In this document: one piece after another, positions 1 to 7,665 of the stretch | Numbering within the stretch: the stretch's first letter is position 1 | How the letters are laid out: each line of letters starts with the position of its first letter | Assembly: GCF_002157355.1 (NCBI RefSeq) | Contig: NZ_LYMK01000058.1 | Span: forward strand, 1 to 38,531 | DNA from: Variovorax sp. JS1663 | GTDB lineage: Bacteria > Pseudomonadota > Gammaproteobacteria > Burkholderiales > Burkholderiaceae_C | Length of the DNA stretch: 38,531 nucleotides | Direction: 5' to 3' | Position numbers and translations under genes: made by a program | Notes under the pieces: generated by a model | What the model was told of the DNA's origin: nothing | What the model saw: only the letters and a program-made list of their open reading frames with translations | Databases searched by the model: none

Positions 1-240
1 GTTCAAGTTCTTGATCTCCCTGTGCATCCGGGGAGACCAAGCTCATGGCTTCAGCGTTGTTGCTGCCTCGCTCCCGTTGCGGGGCGCGATTCTGGGGGCG
101 TTTGGCTCAGATCAAAATCTGATCTTTTGTCGCAAAAGTGCTGGCACATTGAAAGGGGCTGACGCGCACCCCGCGGCGCGCGATTTCATACGTGTCTACG
201 ATGGGCTCTTTTCAGCCAGCTCATCCGAAAAGGACATCCC
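1..240. other. Upstream region of qor, no convincing gene
   Basis: No convincing gene is seen here. A minus-strand ATG at 46 or 27 could be the first codons of a divergent gene running off the window, but too few codons remain to identify it. The stretch holds three short inverted repeats between 109 and 147 and a good ribosome binding site (AAAAGGA, about 228-234) six bases before the qor start. Confidence 0.4.
109..147. promoter_or_regulatory. Three adjacent short inverted repeats upstream of qor
   Basis: Three small palindromes lie side by side. AGATCA and TGATCT (109-114 and 120-125) are separated by five bases. CTTTTG-TCG-CAAAAG covers 124-138. GTGC-TG-GCAC covers 138-147. They sit about 95-130 bases before the qor start, in a more A+T-rich patch than the flanks. 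That fits a regulator binding region, but no regulator can be named. Confidence 0.3.
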
Positions 241-1227
241 ATGCGCAGCCAAGCCGTTCGCATCGACCGCCCCGGCGGTCCCGAGGAACTGAAGATCGTC
301 GAGGTGGAGGTCGGCGAGCCCGGACCGGGCGAGATCCGCATCCGGCACCACGCGGTCGGCCTCAACTTCATCGACACGTATCAGCGCAGCGGGCTCTACC
401 CCTTCCCGATGCCCCTGCAGCTGGGCATGGAAGCCGCGGGCGTGGTGGAGGCGGTGGGCGAGGGCGTCACGCACCTGAAGGCCGGCGACCGCGCCGCCTA
501 TGCCAGCCCGCCGCCCGGCGCCTACTGCGAGCTGCGCGTGATGCCGGCGAAGAACGTGTGCAGGCTGCCCGACGCCATCTCGTTCGAGACCGGCGCGGCC
601 ATGATGCTCAAGGGCATGACCACGCAGTACCTGCTGAAGAAGACGCTGCCGGCCGAGGGGCTGCAGCCGGGCGACTTCATCCTCTTCCACGCGGCCGCCG
701 GCGGCGTGGGCCTGATCGCCTGCCAGTGGGCCAAGGCGCTGGGCCTGAAGCTGATCGGCACCGCGGGCACGGACGCCAAGTGCCAGCTGGCGCTGGAGCA
801 CGGCGCGGCGCACGCGATCAACTACAGCAAGGAGAACTTCGCCGAACGCGTGAAGGAGATCACCGGCGGCCAGGGCGTGAAGGTGGTCTACGACTCGGTG
901 GGCAAGGACACCTTCGAGGGCTCGCTGGACTGCCTGCGGCCCTTCGGCCTGCTGGCCATCTTCGGCAACGGCTCGGGGCCGGTGCCGGCCTTCAACCTCG
1001 GCCTGCTCGCGTCCAAGGGATCGCTCTACGTGACCCGGCCCACCCTGTTCTCGCACATGGCCAGCCGCGAGCGCACGCAGGCCATGGCGGACGACCTGTT
1101 CGCGGTGGTGCAGAGCGGCGCGGTGAAGATCCCGATCGCCCAGCGCTACAAGCTGTCCGAGGTGCAGCAGGCACATCGGGACCTGGAGTCGCGGAAGACC
1201 ACTGGGTGCACCATCCTCACACTTTGA
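241..1227 (+). CDS. qor: NADPH:quinone oxidoreductase, zinc-independent MDR family
   Basis: A 328-residue cytosolic enzyme of the zeta-crystallin/Qor branch of the medium-chain dehydrogenase/reductase family, predicted to reduce quinones with NADPH. The N-terminal catalytic domain carries the typical NFIDTYQRSGLYP stretch (residues 42-54). The Rossmann domain carries AAAGGVGLIACQWAKALG from 151, almost word for word as in E. coli Qor as I remember it. VVYDSVGKDT and GSLYVTRPTL also match that branch. Length is normal (E. coli Qor has 327). The ATG at 241 follows AAAAGGA by six bases. The gene is apparently single and converges with the Na/Pi transporter gene. The family call is firm; the physiological quinone is unknown. 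Confidence 0.95.
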   Translation: MRSQAVRIDRPGGPEELKIVEVEVGEPGPGEIRIRHHAVGLNFIDTYQRSGLYPFPMPLQLGMEAAGVVEAVGEGVTHLKAGDRAAYASPPPGAYCELRVMPAKNVCRLPDAISFETGAAMMLKGMTTQYLLKKTLPAEGLQPGDFILFHAAAGGVGLIACQWAKALGLKLIGTAGTDAKCQLALEHGAAHAINYSKENFAERVKEITGGQGVKVVYDSVGKDTFEGSLDCLRPFGLLAIFGNGSGPVPAFNLGLLASKGSLYVTRPTLFSHMASRERTQAMADDLFAVVQSGAVKIPIAQRYKLSEVQQAHRDLESRKTTGCTILTL

Positions 1228-1244
1228 AGCGAGACCAGGCCGGC

Positions 1245-1318
1245 GCCGGGCCGCCCCAAGGCGGCCTGCGGCCCCCTCGGGGGGCAGCGAGTACACGAAG
1301 TGACGGAGCGTGGGGGCC
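1245..1318. repeat. G+C-rich intergenic repeat, copy 1 (hairpin-forming)
   Basis: It lies between the convergent qor and Na/Pi transporter genes. It contains a perfect hairpin, GGCCGCC-CCAA-GGCGGCC (1249-1266), and then a near-palindromic C6/G6 block. The blocks GCCGGGCCGCC (1245-1255), ACACGAAGTG (1293-1302) and the terminal TGGGGG recur in the same order, on the opposite strand, at 34751-34818. It probably also serves as a two-way transcription terminator. I recall similar intergenic repeats from Comamonadaceae genomes. Confidence 0.65.
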
Positions 1319-1320
1319 AG

Positions 1321-2979
1321 CTACTCTATCGGGCTCAGTCGCGACTCGCGCATGCGCGTGCGCGACAGCGCGCCGGCCGAGTCCAGGATCGGGTAGGCGA
1401 TCGAGCAGATGTGGGAGTTGATGCGCTTCAGGTCGCTGATCAGGTCGATGTGCAGCGAACTGGTCTCGATGCTGGAGGCGGTGCGCTCCGACAGCCGCTC
1501 CAGGTGCGTGGTCGCGTAGGTGCGCTCCAGGTCGCGAAAGCGCGCCTTCTCCTCCAGCAGCCGCTGCGCGTCGCGCACGTTGGCGTTGAGGAACACGCTC
1601 ATCGACAGGCGCAGGTTGGCGACCAGGCGCTCGTGCAGCTCGACGATCTCGCGCATGCCGGCATCGGAGAAGCTGCGCTGCTTCTTGATCTTCTTGTCCT
1701 CGACGTCGATGATCACCCGCTCGATGATGTCGCCGATCTGCTCCATGTTGATGGTGAAGCTGATGATGTCGGTCCAGCGCCGGCTCTCCTCCTCGCCCAG
1801 CGCCTCGCGGGAGATCTTGGTCAGGTAGTACTTGATGGCCGAGTAGAGCTCGTCGACCGTGTCGTCCATCTTGCGCAGCTCGGCGGCCATGCGCAGGTCG
1901 TTGTCGCGGATCACCTTGAGCATGCCGATCAGCATGGTCTCGACGATGTCGGCCTGGTGCAACGCCTCGCGCGCGGCATTGGAGATGGCCAGTGTGGGGG
2001 TGGACAGGGCCGAGGGGTCGAGGTGCTGCGGCCGCTGCATGGCGAGCGGCTCGGTGGGCACCGGGAGCAGCTGCTTGACCGCGCGGGCCACCCAGTCCGT
2101 CAGGCCGATGAAGCCGATGCTGATCGCCACGTTGAAGGCGAGGTGGAACAGCACCACCAGCTGGGTGGCGTCCGAGATGTAGGGGCGGGCCTCGCGCAGG
2201 TAGACGCCGACGAAGGGCGCCACGATCGCCACGCCGAGGAGCTTGAACAGCAGGTTGCCGACCGTGACCTGCCGCACCGGGATCGCCGACTTGGCGGTGG
2301 TCAGCACCGCCAGCAGGCCGCTGCCCAGGTTGGCGCCCAGCACCAGGCCCAGGGCCACATCGAGCGGCACCACGTTGGAGCTGGCCATGGCCGCCACCAG
2401 CAGCACCACGGCCAGGCTGGAGTAGGCGGCGATGGCGAGCACGGCGCCGATGGTGATCTCCAGCAGCACGTCGCTGCCCAGCGAGGCCAGCAGTTCCAGC
2501 ACCGGCGGCGAGGAGAACAGCGGGCCGGTGGCCTGCACCACCAGCTCCAGCGCCAGCAGCATCAGGCCCAGGCCGATCAGCACCCGGCCGACGCGGCCGG
2601 CCGGGGTGGAGCCGCGCGAGATGAAGAGCACCACGCCCACGAAGATGAAGAGCGGCGAGAGCCAGGACAGGTCGGCCGAGAACAGCACCGACATCAGCGC
2701 CGTGCCTACATCCGCGCCGCGCATCACCGCCAGTGCGGCCGGCAGCGCCACGAGGCCCTGGCCGACGAAGGAGGACGTCATCAGCGAGGTGGCCGTGCTG
2801 GACTGCACCAGGGCCGTGACGCCGATGCCCGAGAGGGCCGCCGTGAAACGGTTGCGCATGCTGTGCACCAGGATCTTGCGCAGGTTGGCGCCGAAGACGC
2901 GCAGCACGCCGGTGCGAACGAGATGGGTGCCCCACACCAGCAGTGCGATGGCGGCCAGCAGGTTCAGCAGATGTTTCAT
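1321..2979 (-). CDS. Na/Pi cotransporter family protein with PhoU-like C-terminal domain
   Basis: A 552-residue inner-membrane protein of the Na+/phosphate cotransporter (NptA/YjbB, PNaS) family, predicted to import phosphate with sodium. Residues 1 to about 330 form many hydrophobic segments with the two family repeats: ALVQSSTATSLMTSSFVGQG near residue 55 and GANLGSGLLAVLTTAKS near 214. Residues from about 340 to the end are charged and helical and resemble PhoU (MEQIGDIIERVIIDVEDKK). That is the usual architecture of the long bacterial members. The gene follows the phosphodiesterase gene on the same strand after 75 bases, so it could be the distal gene of that operon or have its own promoter in the gap. 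No terminator is obvious between them. Confidence 0.92.
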   Translation of the reverse strand: MKHLLNLLAAIALLVWGTHLVRTGVLRVFGANLRKILVHSMRNRFTAALSGIGVTALVQSSTATSLMTSSFVGQGLVALPAALAVMRGADVGTALMSVLFSADLSWLSPLFIFVGVVLFISRGSTPAGRVGRVLIGLGLMLLALELVVQATGPLFSSPPVLELLASLGSDVLLEITIGAVLAIAAYSSLAVVLLVAAMASSNVVPLDVALGLVLGANLGSGLLAVLTTAKSAIPVRQVTVGNLLFKLLGVAIVAPFVGVYLREARPYISDATQLVVLFHLAFNVAISIGFIGLTDWVARAVKQLLPVPTEPLAMQRPQHLDPSALSTPTLAISNAAREALHQADIVETMLIGMLKVIRDNDLRMAAELRKMDDTVDELYSAIKYYLTKISREALGEEESRRWTDIISFTINMEQIGDIIERVIIDVEDKKIKKQRSFSDAGMREIVELHERLVANLRLSMSVFLNANVRDAQRLLEEKARFRDLERTYATTHLERLSERTASSIETSSLHIDLISDLKRINSHICSIAYPILDSAGALSRTRMRESRLSPIE

Positions 2980-3054
2980 GGGTGTAGGGGTCGCTCCTTC
3001 CGTGCCGGCCTCATTGTTGAACCTTTGGGAACGCGGGGCTGTCGGCCGACGGCC

Positions 3055-3900
3055 TCAATCGATCAATGCGCCATTGTCATGGAAAGGATACGGCCCTTCG
3101 AATTCGCCCGAGGCGGCCAGGTGGGTGACCAGCCGTCGCTCCGAGGTCCAGGCATGCAGCCGGAAGCCCGGCGGCTCCAAAGTCCAGGCCGACGCGGCGT
3201 CCGGCGTCAGGTCGAGGCAGACCTGGTGGCCCGGCGCGGGCGAGGTCGAGGCGATGGTGCCGCCGAAGCGCACCTCGATCGCGCGGTGCAGGTGGCCGCA
3301 GACGATGCGCTCGACGTGGGGATGGCGTGCGACGATCTCTTCCAGGCGCTCGCGCCCGGCCAAGAGGCCGATGCGGTCCATGTGGCCGATCAGGGTCGAG
3401 AAGGGGGGATGGTGCATCGCCATCACCACCGGCTCGCCGCGGCAGGCGTGCAGCTGCGCGTCCAGCCAGTCGAGCTGGGCGTCGTCCAGTTCGCCGTGGC
3501 TGGCGCCGGCCACGGCCGTGTCCAGGGCGACGAGGTGCAGTGCACCCACGCGCACCGCGTAGTTCACAGGGCCCGCACTGCCCAGGTAGGCGTGGGCGGG
3601 GAAGCTGCGCCGCATCTGGTCGCGGTCGTCGTGGTTGCCCGGCAGCAGGAAGAAGGGCATGGGCAGCGGCGCCAGCAGGCAGGCCAGATGCTCGTACTCG
3701 GCGGCGCGGCCGAAGTCGGTCAGGTCGCCGGTGAGCACGAGGGCATCGGGCTGCTGGGGCAGGCGCAGCACCGACTGCACCGCGCGCTCGAGGTAGGGCG
3801 CGGTGTCGATGCGGCCGTAGGCCAGGCGCCCCGGCTCGCGGATGTGCAGATCGGTCAACTGGCCCAGCAGGGTGATGACGGTGGTGGGGGCGGGGCTCAT
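3055..3900 (-). CDS. GpdQ-like metallophosphoesterase (cyclic nucleotide / glycerophosphodiesterase type)
   Basis: A 281-residue calcineurin-like phosphoesterase with no signal peptide, so probably cytosolic. All metal-binding motifs are present in order: DLH (17-19), GDLTDFG (58-64), GNHD (89-92), HH (163-164) and GHLH (202-205). The overall pattern (GxxxYGxID after the first motif, PxPxFxLPGNHDD, FxxPAPGHQVxLDLTP) resembles Enterobacter GpdQ, a di-metal enzyme that hydrolyses glycerophosphodiesters, more than a protein phosphatase. CpdA-type cAMP phosphodiesterase is the main alternative. The ATG at 3900 was chosen because it overlaps the stop of the upstream ABC ATPase gene (ATGA), a classic translational coupling; the frame remains open further upstream, but only as a shadow of that gene. 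Substrate is inferred, not shown. Confidence 0.88.
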   Translation of the reverse strand: MSPAPTTVITLLGQLTDLHIREPGRLAYGRIDTAPYLERAVQSVLRLPQQPDALVLTGDLTDFGRAAEYEHLACLLAPLPMPFFLLPGNHDDRDQMRRSFPAHAYLGSAGPVNYAVRVGALHLVALDTAVAGASHGELDDAQLDWLDAQLHACRGEPVVMAMHHPPFSTLIGHMDRIGLLAGRERLEEIVARHPHVERIVCGHLHRAIEVRFGGTIASTSPAPGHQVCLDLTPDAASAWTLEPPGFRLHAWTSERRLVTHLAASGEFEGPYPFHDNGALID

Positions 3901-4958
3901 GCGCCGATCTCCTGCGTGCTCATCAGCCGTTCGGGGCGGATGCGGATGCCGACCGCGTCGCCCGGCCGGTAGGGGGTGTCGCGGCCGACGTCGGCGGTGA
4001 GCACGGGCTGGTCCTCGGCGCGCAGGTGCAGCTGCACCCGGTCGCCCAGGAAGGTGCGGCGTTCGACCACGGCCCGGCCCCAGTCGGCATGGCGCGCATC
4101 GACTTCGATGTCCTCGGGGCGCACCAGCAGGGCCTCCTGCGTGCGCCATCCGTCCGGGCAGGGCAGGAGGGCGCCGCCCAGGCACACCACGCCCCGGGCC
4201 ATGGCATCGGCGTCGCGCGCCAGCCGGTTCACGCGGCCGAGGAACTCGGCGACGAAGGGGTGGGCGGGCGCGCGGTAGAGGTCTTCGCCGCGGCCGACCT
4301 GCACGATGCGGCCGGCGCTCATCACGGCCAGGCGGTCGGCGATGGCCATCGCCTCCTGCTGGTCGTGGGTGACGTGGATCGCGGTGATGTGCAGCCGGCG
4401 CAGCAGATCGGCCAGCTCGTCGCGCAGGGACTCCTTCAGCTTGGCGTCGAGCGCGGCCAGCGGCTCGTCCAGCAGCAGCACGCGCGGGCGCACCGCCACC
4501 GCGCGCGCCAGGGCCACGCGCTGGCGCTGGCCGCCGGAGAGTTCGGACGGGCGCTTGTTCTCCAGGCCGCCGAGGCGGGTCAGCTCGACCAGTTCGCCCA
4601 CGCTGCGGCGCTCCTCGTCGCGCGGGACGCCGCGGATGCGAAGCCCGTAGCCGATGTTGGCGGCCACGGTCATCTGCGGGAACAGGGCGTAGCTCTGGAA
4701 CACCATGCCGACGCCGCGCTGCTCCACGGGGCGGCGGGTCACGTCCTGCCCGCCGAAGACGATGCGGCTGCCCTCGTCGGGCGACTCCAGCCCGGCGATC
4801 AGGCGCAGCAGCGTGGTCTTGCCGCAGCCCGAGGGGCCCAGCAGCGCCAGCACCTCGCCGGCCTCCACGTGCAGGTCGGTGGGTTGCAGGCCGCGGGTGC
4901 CGTCGGCATAGGTCTTGCCGCAGCGGGTGATGTCGACAGGGATGCGTTCAAGTTCCAT
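3897..4958 (-). CDS. ABC transporter ATP-binding protein (PotA/FbpC/UgpC-like)
   Basis: A 353-residue ATPase subunit. Walker A GPSGCGKTT is at 41-49, Q-loop FQSYALFP near 87, signature LSGGQ at 140-144, Walker B LLLDEP at 161-166 and the switch histidine in VTHD at 198. The C-terminal 110 residues form an OB-fold-like TOBE region (LLVRPEDIEV), as in importers of the spermidine, iron and glycerol-phosphate group. The start overlaps the end of the permease gene by 11 bases and the end overlaps the phosphodiesterase start by 4, so the three are translated together. It powers the permease pair encoded just upstream. Confidence 0.95.
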   Translation of the reverse strand: MELERIPVDITRCGKTYADGTRGLQPTDLHVEAGEVLALLGPSGCGKTTLLRLIAGLESPDEGSRIVFGGQDVTRRPVEQRGVGMVFQSYALFPQMTVAANIGYGLRIRGVPRDEERRSVGELVELTRLGGLENKRPSELSGGQRQRVALARAVAVRPRVLLLDEPLAALDAKLKESLRDELADLLRRLHITAIHVTHDQQEAMAIADRLAVMSAGRIVQVGRGEDLYRAPAHPFVAEFLGRVNRLARDADAMARGVVCLGGALLPCPDGWRTQEALLVRPEDIEVDARHADWGRAVVERRTFLGDRVQLHLRAEDQPVLTADVGRDTPYRPGDAVGIRIRPERLMSTQEIGA

Positions 4959-5751
4959 GGCGTTTCTGGATCAGGTTGGCGACGTACTGCAGGCCCCACA
5001 GCACGGGCAGGATGACGGCGAAGAAAACCAGCGTGTAGGCCGAGCCGATTTCCAGGCGCATCGAGGCATAGCTGTCGGCCAGGCCGACGGGGAGGGTGCG
5101 TGTCAGCGGCGTGTGCAGCATCCAGGTGAGGTTGAATTCGCCCACCGAGAGCGTGAACACCATGAGGCTGCCGGCGACGATGGCCGGGAACACCGCCGGC
5201 ACCAGCACGTCGAGAAAGCGCTGGCGGAAGCTGGCACCGAGCGAGCTGGCGGCTTCCTCCAGCGCCAGCAGCTCGTCGCGCTGGAAGGCGGAGGCGACGG
5301 TGCGCACCATGAAGGGAAGGGTGAACACGATGTGGCCGACCAGGATGAAGGCGAAGCTCTGGCGGAAGGCGGTCATCTCGCCGTAGGCCAGGATCAGCGC
5401 CAGCGCGGTGGCCAGCCCGGGCACGGCCACCGGCAGCGTGAGCAGTTCCTCGAAGGCGTGGGCCGCGCGCGAGCGGCTGCGCGCCAGGGCGTAGGCGCAG
5501 GGCACGCCCAGCACGATGGTGCCGGCCACGCAGGCCATTCCCACCAGCAGCGAGGCGCCGACGGTGCCGCCGTAGACCTCCCACACCTCGGCCAGCCAGC
5601 GCAGCGTGAGGCCGCTGTGGAGGCCGTTGCTGTAGTTGTTGACCAGGCCGGCCATCACCGACAGCAGCATCGGCGCGATCATGAACAGGCTCACCGCCAG
5701 CGTGACGGCGAACAGGAAGGGCGAGCGCTGGGTCGCGAAGTTGCGTTGCAT
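4948..5751 (-). CDS. ABC transporter permease, second subunit
   Basis: A 267-residue inner-membrane permease with about six hydrophobic helices (first one at FLFAVTLAVSLFMIAPMLLSV). The cytoplasmic coupling loop has the EAA motif, read as EEAASSLGASFRQRFLDVLVPAVFP, in the second half of the protein. It resembles PotC/PhnV-type subunits and would pair with the permease encoded 13 bases upstream. It overlaps the ATPase gene by 11 bases. Substrate cannot be read from the sequence; context suggests an organophosphate. Confidence 0.93.
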   Translation of the reverse strand: MQRNFATQRSPFLFAVTLAVSLFMIAPMLLSVMAGLVNNYSNGLHSGLTLRWLAEVWEVYGGTVGASLLVGMACVAGTIVLGVPCAYALARSRSRAAHAFEELLTLPVAVPGLATALALILAYGEMTAFRQSFAFILVGHIVFTLPFMVRTVASAFQRDELLALEEAASSLGASFRQRFLDVLVPAVFPAIVAGSLMVFTLSVGEFNLTWMLHTPLTRTLPVGLADSYASMRLEIGSAYTLVFFAVILPVLWGLQYVANLIQKRHGT

Positions 5752-5764
5752 CGTTCTCTGCTCC

Positions 5765-6586
5765 TCAGCGCACCGCCGGATTCGCGCCGGCCTGCCGTGC
5801 GATGAACAGCACCAGCCAGGTCACCAGCCCGAGCGCGATCGACAGCGAGGCGGCGAGCGCGAAGTTGGCGTAGTTGGTGAACTCGTTGTAGATGGTGATG
5901 GGGATCACCTCGAACTTGCTCGCCAGGGTGAAGGCGGTGCCGAAGGCGCCCATCGAGGTGGCGAACAGGATCGCGCCGCAGGCCAGCGTGGTGGGGCCGA
6001 GCTCCGGGATCCAGACGTCGCGCACCACGCGCAGGCGCGAGGCGCCCAGCGAGCGGGCGGCCTCCTCGAGCTGCGGGTTCATCGATCCGGCAGCAGCGGC
6101 GTAGGTGGCGATGGCGCGCGGCAGCGAGAAGTACAAATACGCCAGGAACAGGCCCAGCAGCCCGTAGGCGAAGGTGATGCGCTCGTCGATCAGGTGCGCG
6201 CTGATGTCGGCCACCAGGCCCTGGCGGCCGCCCAGCAGGATCACGAAGAAGCCGATGATCACGCCCGGGAAGGACAGTGGCAACGTCAGCAGCGACAGCA
6301 GCACGCGCTTGCCCGGGAAGTCGCGCCGCGCCAGGTAGATGCCCACGGCCGAGCCCAGGGCCAGCGTGGCCGCGGTCACGGCCACCGACAGCAGGACGGT
6401 GTTGACCATGCTCTGCAGGTAGCGCGTATCGGTGAGCACGGCGAAGTAGGTGGCCCATCCCTTGTGCGCCGGCAGCGCCAGCAGCCGGGAGATGGGCAGG
6501 AGCCAGAAGGCCGCGAAGAAGGCGGCCGCGGGCAGCAGGCAGGCGAGCAGCCGCCAGCGGGGATTGCGGTCGGTGCCAGCCTTCAT
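5765..6586 (-). CDS. ABC transporter permease, first subunit
   Basis: A 273-residue inner-membrane permease. It begins with a strong hydrophobic helix (LLACLLPAAAFFAAFWLLPI) and has the EAA loop EEAARSLGASRLRVVRDVWIPELGP at about residue 180. The ATG at 6586 (MKAGTDRNPRW) is chosen because it lies 17 bases after the binding-protein gene. The same frame stays open for a long way upstream through that gene and lacI, but the extra residues have shadow-frame composition. It forms the translocation pore with the second permease. Confidence 0.92.
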   Translation of the reverse strand: MKAGTDRNPRWRLLACLLPAAAFFAAFWLLPISRLLALPAHKGWATYFAVLTDTRYLQSMVNTVLLSVAVTAATLALGSAVGIYLARRDFPGKRVLLSLLTLPLSFPGVIIGFFVILLGGRQGLVADISAHLIDERITFAYGLLGLFLAYLYFSLPRAIATYAAAAGSMNPQLEEAARSLGASRLRVVRDVWIPELGPTTLACGAILFATSMGAFGTAFTLASKFEVIPITIYNEFTNYANFALAASLSIALGLVTWLVLFIARQAGANPAVR

Positions 6587-6603
6587 CGCGGGGCCGCCGG
6601 CGC

Positions 6604-7617
6604 TCAGCGCACGTCCTTCAGGTAGCGGTCGGAGAAGGCACGCTGCGCCTGCGCCATGCGACCGTAATCGATGGTCTTGGCGCGGGCGTATTCGCTGGCG
6701 GGCAGGAATTGCGCCTCGATCTCCTTGGGCATCGCGTTGGCGCGCACCGGGCGCAGGTAGGCCTTGGCCCAGATCGCCTGGCCTTCGTCGGACAGCACGA
6801 AGTCGAGCACCTTCTTCGCGTCGCCCGCGTGCGGGGCCTTGGCGACCAGGCTCATCACGTAGGGCACGACGACCGAGCCTTCGCTGGGAATGACGAAGGC
6901 GACGTTGGCCTTGTCCTTGTACTTGGCGCGGTAGGCGTTGAAGTCGTAGTCCAGCAGGATCGCGATCTCGCCGGAGAGCACGCGCGCGTAGGAGGTCTGC
7001 TTGGGCACGATCGGCTCGTTCTTCTGCAGCGCCTTGAAGTAGTCGATGGCCGGCGCGAAGTTGTCCATGTTGCCGCCGCGCGCCTCGTTCACGGCCACCG
7101 CGCCCACGTAGCCGACGAAGGCCGAGGCCGGGTCCAGGTAGCCGATCAGGCCCTTGTACTCGGGCTTGAGCAGGTCGGCCCAGCTCTTCGGGACCGGCTT
7201 GCCCTTGAGCGCGTCCACGTTGACCATGAAGCCCAGCGTGCCGGAGTGGATGGTGAACCAGTTGCCCGCCGGATCCTTGAGGCCGGCGGGGATGTCGTTC
7301 CAGGCGGCGGGCTTGTAGGGCTCGACCACGCCGTCCTTCTGTGCCTGGATGGCGAAGGTGACGCCCAGGTAGGTCATGTCGGCCACCGGGCTGGCCTTCT
7401 CGGCCACCAACTGCGCCAGCGCCTGGCCCGAGTTCTTGTTGTCCGCAGGCACCGTGACGCCGGTCTTGGCCTTGATGGCGCGCAGCTGCGTGCCCCAGTC
7501 GGCCCATTCGGTCGGGCAGTTGTAGCAGATGGCGGTCTGGGCCATGGCGCTGCCGGCGGCCAGGCCGGCGGCGAGCAGGCCGATGCGGGCCACGCGATGG
7601 AAGTTGTCGAGCAACAT
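6604..7617 (-). CDS. Periplasmic binding protein of the ABC importer (Fbp-type, extracellular solute-binding family 1)
   Basis: A 337-residue secreted receptor. The signal peptide is clear: hydrophobic LLAAGLAAGSAMAQ with cleavage expected after AMA near residue 26. The mature protein opens with ICYNCPTEWADW, which places a CxxC pair at the very N-terminus, unusual for a sugar or polyamine receptor. GYLDPASAFVGYVG and PKQTSYARVLSGE are conserved stretches in a set of proteobacterial Fbp-like receptors I recognise, usually annotated only as extracellular solute-binding proteins. Ligand is unknown from sequence. Adjacency to a GpdQ-like enzyme suggests a phosphodiester or phosphonate. It follows lacI after 48 bases without a visible operator in the gap. 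Confidence 0.92.
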   Translation of the reverse strand: MLLDNFHRVARIGLLAAGLAAGSAMAQTAICYNCPTEWADWGTQLRAIKAKTGVTVPADNKNSGQALAQLVAEKASPVADMTYLGVTFAIQAQKDGVVEPYKPAAWNDIPAGLKDPAGNWFTIHSGTLGFMVNVDALKGKPVPKSWADLLKPEYKGLIGYLDPASAFVGYVGAVAVNEARGGNMDNFAPAIDYFKALQKNEPIVPKQTSYARVLSGEIAILLDYDFNAYRAKYKDKANVAFVIPSEGSVVVPYVMSLVAKAPHAGDAKKVLDFVLSDEGQAIWAKAYLRPVRANAMPKEIEAQFLPASEYARAKTIDYGRMAQAQRAFSDRYLKDVR

Positions 7618-7665
7618 GGGGACTCCTTTGTTGGAAGCGATCGGGGTTGGACGAAAAGGGAAGCG

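Noticed and set aside
142..160. Sigma-54 promoter from TGGCAC upstream of qor
   Set aside because: The -24-like half is present, but the -12 TTGCA half is absent at the required distance.
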